Positions 1 to 12,830 of a DNA stretch of 64,000 nucleotides are shown piece after piece. The translations under genes were made by a program, and so were the position numbers. The stretch lies in NCBI RefSeq assembly GCF_901709675.1, contig NC_051099.1, positions 4,838,001 to 4,902,000 on the forward strand, written 5' to 3'. Within the stretch, counting starts at the first letter, position 1. Every line of letters starts with the position of its first letter. Under the pieces are notes generated by a model, which was given only the letters and a program-made list of their open reading frames with translations, was not told where the DNA came from and made no database searches. The DNA is from Syngnathus acus. Lineage: Eukaryota > Chordata > Actinopteri > Syngnathiformes > Syngnathidae.

Positions 1-3000
1 AAAATATTTTATAAAAAATGTAAAAGAATAATATATAATAATAATAAAATAAATCAAATTTTAATAAAAATATCTGTGCAGTCCCGAGTAGATTTTACAG
101 TTGGCTGTGCTGACAAATTCTCTGCAACACCTTTGGTTTATGGTAGAAATGTGAACAGCATGGGTTAGCATGTCAATTTCACTCTCCCTCAAGACTTTGT
201 GATTTGCAATAAATTGCACTTTTGAGTGGCCTTTTATTGTGGGCAGCTGAAGCTAGATTAAACCCATACCAAGAAGTAAATGTAAAGGCTTAAAATTACA
301 CTGAACCACAAGAGCAAATATCTGCCAATCTCAGAATGAGAATGTGCTCACAGCATCGGTTCAGGAGATGTCTCATTGCTGGCAAAGTTCGGAGGAACCA
401 GCGACGGTGAGCCAAACAATTGGCCAGACAAATGATTTTGATGCAAAGGCCAGCAAGGTATACAAATTTGTCTTGCAGTCAAATACTGACAAAAGAATAT
501 AGCACCGGAAATATCGAGGCCAAACTAAGTTCATTCATCATTTGAATGTAGAATGTTTGTAAATCAGAATATACGCAAAGTGTGTCTGTATGCAGAAGAT
601 AAAGACCAAAGTGACTGATGGCAAGCGGCCTTGGCCAGGGCTTTTCTCGAATGCTCCTCATTAACGCCTCATAATGCCTGGCAACTGCCTTTCGCCACCC
701 TGGCTCACTCTCGTTAGCAGCTGGCAGCAAGGTGGGAGATGAGTGGACATTGGCATCATCCCACCTGCACTCAAATACAGCATGCCAGAGTAGAACGGCA
801 GAAAAAAAATGAATCTGACATGGGTGGCACGAGAAAGGAAAAAAAAAAAAAAATCAGCATCTCTGTAGATTTAATTAAAGCGGGGGTGAACAGATGGTGA
901 AAATGGAGTGACTTCCAACAGGAGGAGACGGCTCATCTGTCTGGGTTCCCAATTTCGTTCTCCATACTTCCATCACTTCACCATCCTTCTCTCATGTCAG
1001 TTCTTGGCTCAAGTCGACGCTTCATAACTGGCAATATAACAGATGACAAAACCAAGCGGCTCAAATGGGCTCTGGGAGGAACGTAGACCTTTAGTGGATG
1101 GTTATGGGCTGAAGACTAACTCCGCAGCGGTCCCGGGACATTCTACTCGAGGAACAGCTAAGATCTTATTAAAAAGGTAATCTGGGCAATCCCTGTGTAA
1201 AATAAAAGAGCTATTTATTTAAGATAGAGAACCGCCAGGCTCAGTTCTAGCCAGACAGATGGGAAGGTCACTCAGTGTAGGATTTTAGATCAGAAAAAAA
1301 GATCAAGCTTGCCTCTGGCTCTCTCATAGAAGAAGTCTCTTTTCATTAAAATGTAATCATCACCGCACAGTAATATGACCTTCATGGCTCCATGTTAAAA
1401 GGAGCAAAAGCAAAGCATTCAGCTCTTTCAGCCCCTGTGGCCATTCCACAATGCACAAAGAGATCATAGAAAAGCAAACGAAAAGTATTAAATGAATTCA
1501 AAGCATCGGCGAATAAAGGCCTCTGCACTTTGCACGGGAATATAAACAGTAATGCCACGCTTACAAATTAAAATGGCACTACGATTTCTAACAATCTATT
1601 TTAGCACTACACCAGCTTTGATTGACATCCACCGTCAAAGAACGGTCAAGCTTCACCTTTTTGCAACAATGCTATTCGTTGAGCATTTTTCGTCCTGGCT
1701 ACCTCAATCCCCCGCTACATTAATCTCATTATTCTCCGAACCTTTTAACTGTTAATGCCAAATGCAATTTGTATTCTGTGGCCAGGCAAAGAGCTTTAAA
1801 CTGATTATCCCAATTTGAACCATGGCAGTCCTAGATATTGTTGAGTCTGAAAGGGCCATCTAGCTGCTGAATGGGCTTCTCATATGCCTTCTGAGTTTCA
1901 TGACACAATGTTGCGTCTGCTTTGCAAGGGATAAATTAAGCGTGTGAAAGTCTAAGCAAAGCCCTCATTTTCCAGTTAATCAAATCTTCCCCTAATCAAA
2001 TTAGCGCGCATAATTCCTCTGGATATGTGGTACAAAAACAGCATTATCCCCCTCTCCGGAGCTGAAAGGCAGGGAATCAGTGTGGTGCCTCTCTCTGCTC
2101 TGCATGAGCTGCCCTCAATGGAGTAGGAGGTCCAAGATGAGGTGGTGGGGACCAGGGGGCAAAAGGGGAGGGAATGGCTCTTCCCGGTGGCGTAAAAGAG
2201 AAAGGCAAGGCTGGGGTAAACTTTGGCACCGCTTAAGTTCCCAGCTCATTAAAAAGCCTGGCTCATTGGCCCCCTCCAGGGAGCACTGGAGCGTTGGCTA
2301 ATGAGGTACTTGTTTAATTTTCTTTCAAAGGCCTGGACATCTGTGACACCCCCCTCCTAGGCCGCAGTCCCTCCCATTTCAACCCCCATACCTTGTCTTT
2401 TTTTTCTTCAACCGCACACAAAGCCCATCTATCAATAGTCCGCGGGGCTCTCTCTGGTTTGATGAAGTGTCTCTCATTGAATAAGGCAGATAAAGGAGTG
2501 CAGAACAATCGCCATTAACTCTGATCTCTCGGTCTGAACAGTCAAAGCCCATCATGAAAATCCAATAGTGGTCAAGCTAAATGGATAAATGTTCACAGTC
2601 TACCGTAACGCTCTAATTGATTTCCCTTCATGAGATAATCCACTCCCCTCGATGCGGTCCACACACACCCCTTTTCACCCCTGCCATTTCACATTCTGCA
2701 GATATCTTAAGGCTGGGCAAGAAAATAGAAAGTAGATTTTGAGGAGTGGCCCTCACGTCTCGTGATGATGTAACGGAGAGGCCGAAGTCTATTTTCCTCT
2801 GTCACAGTGACCTTTATTTGAGTCTCGGCCCTGGATATCGGAGTCCCCTAACATCTCAAGAGACGTTAAAAGGCACCTTGCTCGCTTGTGTTAATGTAAT
2901 TGGAATTCAAAGCAGCTAGCGCTGTGTCTCCCTTCATTGGTCACTTCCACTTATTTCATAATGCGTCTTGATTCTTTCATTATGAGAGCTGTCAGACTCA

Positions 3001-5256
3001 TATTTGCTCTCTGATGCCCCACTAATCTCTGAAAGCATCTGCAGAATACAAATGTGCCTATACTTCCTCTTTGTCTACACTGATCTTCTTGTCTTTGGTG
3101 AGGATGAGCTATTTACAGAGGAGGAAGTCAGTGGCACATCCTGAATCCTAGTTGAAGCCAGTTAAAGAGCCTCATGAAAACATTAGTCAATTTGCACAAT
3201 GTAAACAGCCCGTAACAATGTGTCTTGGGGTCAGCGGGTCAAATCCATGGATCATGCATCAGCTGGCGCGTGGTTATTGTTCCGCTCAGCCTGTCAAAGC
3301 TAGGACATCGGGGGCTGACTTTGAGTCTGTGTGACACAGGGAAGATGTGGAGAAGAGACCTTCGGGGTGATGCTAGCTAAAACATCGTGCTATTGTTAGA
3401 CTGACACCATCTGGTTTGTTTAATAAACCTTTACCACCCTTTTAAACGGAGCCTGGAGTTAATTTCCTGAAACGGTATGCTTATAAAACAAGAAAGCAGG
3501 CTTTAAACCAAAAGCGAAAAGCATTCACAACAGCATCAATGGTAGCAATGCATTCGCAAAGTTAGCCATTTAATATGAATTACTGTAAAATACCAGAATA
3601 TCTCCATTAATTTGAGGGAAATCGTTTTTAATCTTAAAATTCTTTATTATAACTCGACTCAAATGTGCGAGCAAACGACATTACCACACAATACTAATTA
3701 AATAACTCAAAATATTTTCCCCATTACATTATAACAACGATGCTCAAATGTTATAATGTGCAGCTTTATATAGATATATACAGTGAAACATTAAATCGGT
3801 TTTGCTAAAAGATTCTCAGTGTGCATGCGCACCTGCGCACCACTTATGTGCGGACCTGCTTTTCACAAATTTATTCAGGCTGGAGTTATTAATGCCAGTT
3901 AAATGTTACAATCTTATTAGTGATCTCATTGGACATGTTTACTAGACAAGCTGATGTTGACCTTTGGCCGTATGTTTCACCATCGAAGATGAATGTGGCA
4001 ATGTGGCGAGGCAGCAGACAAGCAGGCTGTTAAAGCTGGACGTGGAGTCAAAGGTCAACATTGGGGTGATGGTGCTAGGGTTAAAGGTAATGTGATATTA
4101 TCTATCGCCCACCGACAGCCCAAAGGCTTTTTGTGAAGCTAATGTGCCAGACAAAGAGGAATATTGTGAATTACAGACTGTACAATCTTTTGTAATAAGA
4201 TTTTAGTTTTTGTTATTAAGTCCTATTTTGTTTCCTGTCAATATTCCAAGAGCCACCGCTCATGAAACGAGTTTAGAAAATCCCTTCAAGGCCAACGACA
4301 TGATTGATCAGACAAGACAGGACAGATTAATAAACACCTACTTTAACCCACTGACAATGTAATCTTGAGTGACTGATCACTGTCATGTTGCTGCACTTGT
4401 CAAACGGCGAATATATTCTGTGACTTTGAGCAAGGAAAAGAATCATCTGACATGTTTTGGAGTATATCCGAGGGAGTTGTCAACAAGTATCTTGTACTGA
4501 GAAAGTAGAAGCGAGTTAACAAAAGATTAGCGGCTCCCAGACTGCATTTCACAACCCACATAGAGTAGATATCCTTGTTTGAGTGGGGGACGACAGCTCA
4601 CTTCTCTAAGCTTGATCCAGGCATTGCCTTCAGCTACACTTGTGCCCAGAGCAAACCAGGGTGGTGGGAGGAGAACATTTTGTTATTTTTCTGGAGGCGT
4701 GATGGGAGGTACAATTTCATCTTGGAAAGCTGCCAATCTATCAACTGACTGGAGGAGGAGCCCTTGAGACTGACACTGTTCTTCTCTACAGGTCTACATT
4801 TCCAGGTGTGGGATTGCATCATGATAGTCTTTTGCTTGCTCGTTCTAAAATAGCGGGAATAATGCATGATACGGCCTCTGGCTTCGACACTGGCCTGGAA
4901 AAATATGTCAACGTTTGACCTTATTGGAAAAAAATGCATGATAACAAACTTGAGTGTACATAAAGTTGGCCACACTTTGGGTGAACTGACACAAAAGTAT
5001 TGCAGGAGTGACGTCTATTCCTTTATTTTGGCTGAAATGTAAAGATGATATGGTACAAAGAGATTATCGGCAGTCGCCTGACCATACTAACCATTGGTGG
5101 ATCTCTGAACGAATTTATCCACATGGCATTAAATGAGGACATCAACCAGGAACAATGGCAAATGTTATGTTTCCAATGCATTTGCAGACCTGCTAAGTCA
5201 TTTATTCCCATTGAATACAACAACCAGATATTATGTTCATCTCGATGGGTAATATA
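1..5256. other. Non-coding block, 5.3 kb, no transposon recognised
   Basis: AT-rich unique sequence with one candidate regulatory block (2225-2620). A short alternating GTGCATGCGCACCTGCGCAC stretch at 3821-3840 contains an NRF1-like GCATGCGC core. Short A runs occur at about 838-852. No exon signals found. Confidence 0.6.
2225..2620. promoter_or_regulatory. Candidate conserved regulatory block
   Basis: Non-repetitive sequence with balanced composition and dense motifs: GGCTAATGAGG, TTTAATTTTC, a TCF/LEF-like CTTTCAAAG at 2322-2330 and CTCATTGAATAAGG. It is free of simple repeats apart from one T run. The call is by appearance only and would need alignment to other fish and to human AUTS2 introns. 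Confidence 0.35.
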
Positions 5257-5663
5257 CCGTATTTTATATAGACTATAAGGCGCACCTAAAAACCTAAAAT
5301 TTTCTCAAAAGCCGACAATGCGCCTTATAGTCCGGTGCGCCTTATATATGGACCAAATTCCTAAATTTAAACTGGCCCGAAGCATTGTGTCATGAAATCA
5401 ATCATAAGTGGCTGGCTGAAGACTATGAATCATGAATCAAAAAGACTATGGATCATTATTTTGTGATTATAAAGTAATTTGTTGCGTCTGAAGTTGAAAT
5501 AAAAAAGATAAAATGGAGAATGATTTGATTGGGATTAAAAATCTGACATGATGCATTAATGGTGCGCCTTATAGTCCGGTGCGCCTTATATAAGGACAAA
5601 GTTTTAAAATGGGCCGTTCATTGAAAGTGCACCTTAGGTGCGCCTTATAGTCCGGAAAATACG
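5257..5663 (+). mobile_element. TIR miniature transposon, type B copy 1
   Basis: The left end reads CCGTATTTTATATAGACTATA and follows TA, so its terminal repeat is slightly altered. The right end reads CCGGAAAATACG but has lost the final G and the TA. The interior is type B, with the phrases CATGAAATCAATCATAAGTG and TTGTTGCGTCTGAAGTTG. It is about 407 bp with no coding capacity. The lost right boundary suggests an older, decayed insertion. Confidence 0.85.
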
Positions 5664-6561
5664 TGCCGTTTATGACTCTTTCACCTAGTGAAAGGTAGCC
5701 ATGGTGACAATGTGAGCTTTACGACTTGATGAATGGATGAGCAGGTGTGTCATTTGAAAATTCCCTTGGTAGATGCGGTTGCGTGCGTGCCTTTGATTAA
5801 CTTCATTAATATACATGCTTTGCTCTGATACACAGACAGCGGCATATGGTAAAAAGCAGGAACAGGAAAGGAGTGATTTGCTGTTTGCTCTGGAAAACAA
5901 ACAAGCCAACAGGTCTTAGCAGATGGCGCTGTGCGATGCTGGTGGGAGGCAACGTGCTGCATTGGCGTTGGCGCCAAGCAAGACGCTCTCCTGCGGATCA
6001 AAAGAAATCGCCCTCAGCCTGCTACGCAGTAAACGTGGCATCCGTCTGCTTTCTTGTCTGTTGATCTTTTCCTCCCGAGGTGATCTTACCTTGTGATTTC
6101 AAAGCACCAAACGAGTGTGTTTTTTGGCAAGTTTCAGTGCCCGAGGCCAGATGCTCTTCAGAAAGTGGTTTAAAGTCGAAATGCGTGATGGCTTGCTCTC
6201 ATTTTCAGCTGCTCCTTAAGTCTTCCCTGAGCATGCCTGCGAGCAAACTTTCCCTATTTGCTTCCATTTAAATAGGAAAGTTGCCGGCTCATTTACATTG
6301 GTAATAGATGTTAGTTATGCGTCAGCAAGACAGTTTGTCTTGTAGCTTTTGCTTTTAAACATCATGCATTAATTACCCAGGGAGTTATTACGACTATATC
6401 TTCTATAAAACACAACAATAGCAATAATATGATCACATCCAATGTATGGCCGAAGTACATGGCGCCCAACCAACTCATACTTTGTATGCATCCGCTGTAG
6501 CAAAAACAATCAAAGTCAAGATATTGTTTCCAGCAAAATAACAAGAATCACAATTCAACTA
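5664..6561. other. Non-coding block between two transposon copies
   Basis: Unique sequence holding the weak CTCF-like motif at 5916. A TTTCAG and a TCTTACC occur near 6090-6135 but in an arrangement that does not make an exon. Confidence 0.5.
5916..5931 (+). promoter_or_regulatory. Weak CTCF-like motif
   Basis: TTAGCAGATGGCGCTG matches the right side of the CTCF motif well (AGCAGATGGCGCTG) but has TT where the core needs CC. It is less convincing than the site at 43850. Confidence 0.3.
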
Positions 6562-6795
6562 CCGTATTTTCCGCACTGTAAGGCGCACCTAAAAACCTCC
6601 AATTTTCTCAAAAGTGCGCCTTATAATCAGGTGCGCCTTATAAATGGACTAATATTGAGCCACTGCAGCAGGCGTGTCCAAAGTCCGGCCCGTGTGCCAA
6701 ATGTATATATATTATATATGGACAAAGTTTTAAAATGGGCCATTCATTGAAGGTGCGCCTTATAATCCGGTGCACCTTATAGTGCGGAAAATACG
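6562..6795 (+). mobile_element. TIR miniature transposon, type A copy (one module)
   Basis: It starts CCGTATTTTCCGCACTGTAA after TA and ends GGAAAATACG, with the right TA boundary degraded. The interior is type A: CAATATTGAGCCACTGCAGC followed by the hAT-end-like segment and a single copy of the GGACAAAGTTTTAAAATGGG module. Length is about 234 bp. Confidence 0.87.
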
Positions 6796-7234
6796 TTATA
6801 GTTGCTCTACTTTGTCTTCTGAGACGAGGCTCATTTGGGGAACTGCTCCTTTCATGTACCTTTTATGTTGCTAATTGAGGTCTATAAAATATTAGAAACA
6901 GCTCTTATTATGAGTCAGTTCATCATTTGCACTTCCTCACCTTGCGCTGATTTGCATATATCGACAAGATAATGAAGTACCGCTTAAAATATTTGCGGGT
7001 GTTTAGTCATGGGAAATTGACTATGTAGGCCAAAGCTGACTGCAATGCGTCACCGACAAAAGAGGAGAGTAATAGAAAAGCGAAAGCCACGTAACTAAAA
7101 TGGTTTGGAGTGCATAATTAGGCAGCAGTTTTTTTTTTTCCTTGTCAAACCCATTCCCCAAAAGAAAAGAAGACTGACTACTTAATTGGAGGAATCAAAT
7201 TTAGTCTAGCGCCCTGTCGGCTCAAACCTAGATC

Positions 7235-7600
7235 ATTAAAGTTGCCAGCGAACAAACATCAAACACGAGGCGGCATTAATGAAGCAGATGTATTAATTTC
7301 CCATTTATGAGAAGCTAAGCAACTCACTACCGCTCCCCCCCCCCCCCCCCCCCCCCCCCCTCAGGTTCTCCCTCTCTTTTTCTGACAGCACTATTAATGA
7401 TCTTTAATACCCCACAGGCAGTAATAGGCCCCATTGGGAGAGCTGAAACACCGCAATTTGTATTGAGGATTTAGACATAAGGGGGGGAAAGAGAAACCAG
7501 AGCGATCTCGGGGACATCTCTGAGGTGCTTGATCAGGACCGGGCCTCGTAGGAGCGCCTGCCGCTCTAGCGTATTAAATGACAGCTGCATGATTAAATCA
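7235..7600. promoter_or_regulatory. Candidate conserved block around the C tract
   Basis: GGCATTAATGAAGCAG, TGTATTAATTTCCC and CACTATTAATGATCTTTAAT are repeated homeodomain-type motifs on both sides of the C26 run, in otherwise unique sequence. Confidence 0.35.
7335..7360. repeat. 26-base C homopolymer
   Basis: A pure C run inside otherwise non-repetitive, motif-rich sequence. It could form an i-motif on this strand and a G-quadruplex on the other. Its exact length may be a sequencing artefact. Confidence 0.9.
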
Positions 7601-9343
7601 AACTTTTTTCCTCAAAAGGGCCAGAGCGGATGATTGTCACTAACAATCCAGTTTCTTTTTTTAAACACCTCTGGGTAAAGAAATCAAAAGCAGACAGCAC
7701 AGGAGGAGAAAAAAAAATACTGAAATGCTGCCTGGCTGACACACACACATATGCAGAGACAGACCAAAGCCAAGTCCAGGGAAGACGACTTGTCACCGGG
7801 AAATCTCATTATGCCGTTACCCACAGTGCATCAGCACAAAACAACGGCAACACTCATTACTGCAAGAAATATACATACCATAAACAAACTAAGTGACTGT
7901 TTGCTTTGGGATTTGTTGTATACTGTCACACTGTCACAGTTGTTATTTCTGTTTTTAGTTCAGCAAGAATGAGGGCAACTAGTGATAGCAATGCATGACA
8001 GATAAAAGCAAGCAGGTGGAAATAAATCCTATTTTGACCTTACATAAGTAGATTTATTTGTTGGAGCACATGATAGCCCAGAAAAAAAAAAAAAAAAGAG
8101 CCTTGCCCAATATTAACCTACAAATTAGATATTATATGCTTTACAGATTTGCTGCTCTCTGAAGCTCACCCTTAAAGCTGTTTGTTTGTTTGTTAATTCA
8201 TTAAGCTCATTTACAGCTCTCTGGAGACTGCGCTGGATGTTGTGCTGCAAGTATTTGCTTGTGCAAAAGACAAAATACAGAATGGAATTCGGCCCGAATA
8301 CGTCATGCAACATTAAGCACACCCACTTAATATAGCAAGATCTACTTTGCCTTCAACAAAGCTAACTTGAAAAACATGACATTGTAAATTACGGTCCACC
8401 TTGACTTGTTGACAAATATTAAGCAAAAAATAAACAATATTAATGTTATTAATTCGATTGAAGCTTTGCAAATGCAGATCAAATTAAATTCAAACGGAGC
8501 CATTATTTGAATAATGTTTAAATAACGAAAACCAAAGTATAACAATGATGATTTTTTATGAAATACTAGTTAAATGCCCTTCATTATAGCTATCGGTTAT
8601 TTCTCTCAAAAGGTAAACAATATGTCATCGTCGCTGAGCTTCACTTGATCAATGACTTTATCTACCACACACATCCCTAATAGCCAACAACTTGATGAGA
8701 GTCATATCAGGATTGATGAGAGCTCTTTTGAAGGATATAAATCAATTTGAGAACACTGTCCTAAACCTCAACTCATTTAACAAAGGAGACATCAAGCAAT
8801 GGAGCAAGAGGCTGGAACATTTTTTTTTACCCCGTCACTGCTTTGCTTTTGCTGAGGGTGCAAGTGCTTGGGAAACATTACCTTCAGGGTTTATGATGGG
8901 AAGACTTTCCTTAATCTGTTCCCCGATGAAGGCACACCCACAATCACATTCTTCTTTCATCCCCAGTACCTTCTATCCGTCCGCTGTGATTTACAACCAG
9001 TACTCAAACGCTTCCTGGGAATTGATTTCCAGAGAACTGTGCCTAGTGCCTGTTTTTTCCTGTAGGGGCAATACGGATCATGCTGTGGATCATTAGTCGA
9101 GACTTTTTTTTAGACCTTCTCCCATTCCTTTGGGTCAATAGTCATGTATCCACCAAGTAGGACAGTTTGGTCCAGTTCCGTTTGTAATGTTGGGCATTTT
9201 TAAGAACTTCTATAATGCACACCATCAATGTTTAATACTGCTATGGTGGAATGGTAAGTTCACTTTTCAGAAGGTTTTGGTTTTACTGAAAAGCAAGCTA
9301 GACCTTGACCATTTTGTCTGCCAAAGACCAGTTCACACAAGTA

Positions 9344-9652
9344 CCGTATTTTTCGCACCATAAGGCGCACCGGATTATAAGGGGCACCTTCAATGAATGG
9401 CCCATTTTAAAACTTTGTCCATATATATGGCGGACCGGATTATAAGGCACACCTTCAATGACTGGCCCATTTTAAAACTTTGTCCATATATAAGATATAT
9501 ATATATTTGGCCCGCGGGCTAGACTTTGGACACGCCTGCTGTAGTGGCTCAATATTGGTCTGTTTATAAGGCGCACCTGATTATAAGGTGCACCGTCGGC
9601 TTTTGAGAAAATCTGAGGTTTTTAGGTGCGCCTTATAGTGCGGAAAATACGG
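9344..9652 (-). mobile_element. TIR miniature transposon, type A copy (two modules)
   Basis: Complete copy flanked by TA on both sides, in reverse orientation (the TTTTTAGGTGCGCC end is at the right). Two copies of the CCCATTTTAAAACTTTGTCC module stand at the left, then the hAT-like segment GACTTTGGACACGCCTGCTG. About 309 bp. Confidence 0.9.
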
Positions 9653-10329
9653 TACGTGCTGTTGGCAGACCAGCAACTATTTGTCAAATGGGAAAGATAT
9701 TTTTTTCAGGGTGGGGGTTCTAACCCATATCTGGACAAATCATATCCTACTTATATCAGGAAATAAACAAGAGGTTTGAACGTTCTCATAACAGATGTTA
9801 GTATGGATAAGAAGTCGACAAGTGGGTATGAGTAGAGCAGTAGCGCTTATGGTTATTACACCCCCCGAGGAACAATATGGTCTGATTTGTTGCATTTGCC
9901 TTTTGACAATGTGCCAAATTGAAGGACTGATTGAGCGACCATGATTTATTTTGAAAGAAAACGCTCACATTCCCCCCCCCCTATATTTTTTTCTCGAGTG
10001 CTCAGCAAGAAGCCTATTTTTCTTCCTTGCTCACTCACTCTGCAATCTTAGAATTGACAGAACAATAGAATAACACCAAGGTTTCATGGTGCTGATGGTG
10101 CTTATTGAGTCTGAGGGCCCCAATCACGCAGACCACATTCACAATGAACACTTCAAGATAGAGCTGTATAAATTAAAATAATAGCTTTGGCATATTAAGA
10201 AATGTTTCCAAGACATAAAGGCGCAACGATTGATTCTGGACTCTGGAGAAATTGCAGTTTTGTGACGGAGACAAGTTACCAGTCGATACCTCACAGATGA
10301 ATATTTGGCATTTTCAGCCAGGAAATGAA

Positions 10330-10880
10330 CTCGACCTTGTCAAACAACCATTTGATTGGCCGAGCTAAAACAAACAGCAGTAAAAGTCTCACTCGCCAGC
10401 CTGCAACGGCTTTGGCAGCAGAAGCTTCTCGTGTTCAAACCGGGCCGGTTCTGGCAGCATGCGCTGGCTCCCATGATTTACAACAGCATTTAAGTGAATC
10501 TAATAAGCAGAGTGAATGCTGCCCGACGCTTTGGCATGGCCCGTGCTTGGGCCCTAATCATTCAAATATTTTGGCAAAAGCCAATGCCCCGCTCCTCTCT
10601 AAAAGAGAATAATGAGACATGGAGCTCTTAATCACAGCAGATCAGTTCAAATAAATGAAAAGGGAATCAAACGCATTCTTCGCTGAGGCAGCCGCTATCT
10701 CCGTCCAAATGAGCTGACGGCGAGCCAGATCCCGGAGATGGGAGATTTACCCAGGAGATGCGGCAGATTTTCCATGACTCCAGAATAAGTGCCTCAATTC
10801 TGGCAGCCCTGGAAGAAATTGGGCACAGCTTTGTGCAAATTTCCTCAACTTGGATGTTGACAGATTCTATACATCTATAA
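10330..10880. promoter_or_regulatory. Candidate conserved regulatory block
   Basis: Unique sequence with a CCAAT-type box (TTTGATTGGCC), GGGCCCTAATCATTCAAATA, AGAGAATAATGAGAC and TCTTAATCACAGC. It is GC-balanced and free of repeats for over 500 bp, unlike its surroundings. Confidence 0.35.
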
Positions 10881-11676
10881 AAAACCAAATATTCTGGTCA
10901 AGCCAAGCAAAGTGTGCTCTATGATTTTCACAGTTTCTTAATTGAGCACTCCTCAATTCACACCTTAGATGCTTTTTGGAAAGCCATGCGATAAAAAATG
11001 CGCTAGCTCTGTCACCTCATCCATACTCAATAATTCACCACACTGTTTTCCTGCCAATTTTTTTTGCGAAACCCTCACGCACGCGCACCTCTTTGCTCAG
11101 ACAGCCTTTCGAACAAACGATGCTGTCAGTTAACAAGATGGAAAAACATTCTGTTAATTTCGCCTCCCTCCCCGTCCCCAGCGAGAAGTCGGAACGTGTG
11201 GATACGAAGACTGGATCACAGCTTTCCTGGGGGATGCCTGACACAAGACAGGCTGCCAGTGACATGATGAGCCTCGAGACTGCTTGCAAATTCTTGTGAT
11301 GTCACTTCCCACTCTCGACAGCTCTGACACCCCGGCACGGGGTTCTGGGTGGATGAGGAATAGAAGGAGCTGCTGGAGTGTTGGTGGAGGTGGTGAGAAG
11401 TGGAGGGCAGATGGAAGCCTTGATGAGAAGAAACACTGGTGCGGTGTCTGCGCGCCTCTTCTGTTTTCTTTAATGTTGCCGCTTTTATCAGCAGTCTGAG
11501 CTGTCAGCGGTAATCACGCTTGTAGCAAAGAGCTGAAGAGACGATAAGCCCGGCCTGTCAGAGGCAGACATATGCTGCTGCTGCCTTTCTCCTTGTCTTT
11601 CTTTATGCATGATGGCATTCTCCCCAGAGAGAAGGCAGGAAAATGCACAGAATGAGATGGATCATCCTCCACAGGG

Positions 11677-11686
11677 AAGATGGCGC
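11677..11686 (+). promoter_or_regulatory. YY1-like motif
   Basis: AAGATGGCGC is close to the YY1 consensus AAnATGGCGGC. It is a single short motif, so a chance match is possible. Confidence 0.25.
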
Positions 11687-12028
11687 TTAAGCGATTGCAT
11701 TTTATCCCTCCTTAAGCTGGGATGTGTTGTGTCATGCTATGGTGATTCATTGTAGGGTAATTAACGCAGATGCTATTGTTTTTAAAGTGACTGTGATAAG
11801 CCACGGTCAAGTACGAGAGTGTTCAAGGAAATTCAATAAAAACACACCTAAGGCATAGCAAATTTGGGCAGGACATGAATATTCAAATAGGAAGGCAGAA
11901 AATTGATCCTTTTGATCATTTGCTGCAAATTCGGTGTAAAAACTGCAACTGCAGCAAACAAATCATGTAACCATGGTGACCCCCGTACAGGACAAGTTGA
12001 AATAATAACAATAAGTGCCTGGTTGCAG

Positions 12029-12345
12029 GTTTCATTGCACTTCAATATATTTAACTCGCTTATCTTGGAAACAATAAGAAAACAAATCTAAAATCTTAAA
12101 ATTAAAATAATAATGATAATCTGGAGACTTGCTTCCCCTACAGCAGCATCGGAAAAAAAAATCTCAAACGTCACATTAAAAAAAATGTTTCATTGCACTT
12201 CAATATAGTATTTAACTCTCTTATCTTGGAAACAATAAAAAACCAAACCTAAAATCTTAAAATTAAAATAATAATGATAATCTGGAGACTTGCTTCCCCT
12301 ACAGCAGCATCGAAAAAAAATCTCAAAGTTAAAAAAAAATGGCTT
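12029..12345 (+). repeat. Tandem duplication, 158-bp unit, two copies
   Basis: GTTTCATTGCACTTCAATAT starts at 12029 and again at 12187. The following sequence (CTTATCTTGGAAACAATAA, ATAATGATAATCTGGAGACT, CCCCTACAGCAGCATCG) is repeated with only a few substitutions and small A-run differences, so the duplication is fairly recent. Confidence 0.9.
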
Positions 12346-12479
12346 CATGCCAAAGCTTCTGGAACCTTATATCTGCACACGGATGAATCATAATCACGCT
12401 CATGTAAAACATGGCATGTGTCGCGTCACATGCATGCCAGCTGGTGTGTGACAAATAAATAATGCAACTAAAGCAGCAG

Positions 12480-12830
12480 AATGTCACCGGGTATTTGGTT
12501 ACCAATTATCTTTCTCTTGTGAGCATGAAAAGGGGCTGTGCATTGTTTACTGTTAACAGAGCTAATTGAATAATAATGTTCTGGCCCCACCTGTTCTAGG
12601 TGCAGAGGTAAATGACTGTTGTTTACAATAGATGAGCTGCCTTTGCCAATTTCCGTCCAAATCGTCTCCTTTCCTAATTGTTAGCGTGAGACCGAGAGGC
12701 CTGCTCTTGGTAATAGGGATTCAAATAATGTGGCCTAACCTGCGCGGGGGTTAACTAGCTAATGTCCTCGGTGCTGCCTCCTGTGTACATGAATAATGCA
12801 GATCAGGTCCCTAAACAAGCACACAAATGA
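12480..12830. promoter_or_regulatory. Candidate enhancer block with paired FOX motifs
   Basis: TGTTTAC occurs at 12544-12550 and 12620-12626. A CACCTG E-box is at 12588-12593, with AGCTAATTGAATAATAATG, TCCTAATTGTTAGCG and GTTAACTAGCTAATG nearby. This density of homeodomain, forkhead and E-box motifs in unique sequence resembles developmental enhancers. Confidence 0.38.

Larger units (their letters stand above)
6796..9343. other. Non-coding block with candidate element and C26 run
   Basis: Contains the motif-rich block at 7235-7600, then ordinary AT-rich sequence. A frame at 8692-9096 (134 codons) resembles no protein I know. Confidence 0.55.

Noticed and set aside
4830-4905. Possible minus-strand exon after TTTTTCCAG, reading ASVEARGR
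   Set aside because: It starts Ala-Ser as the next AUTS2 exon should, but the following residues do not match the recalled ASDASSEKLFN, and no good donor follows.
6085-6140. TCTTACC near TTTCAG, possible exon boundaries
   Set aside because: The two signals point in incompatible directions for one exon, and the enclosed sequence has no conserved reading frame.
6442-6750. Short frames with recurring peptides such as GQSFKMGHS and FPHYKAHRI
   Set aside because: They are translations of the miniature transposon arms, repeated at many copies; not proteins.
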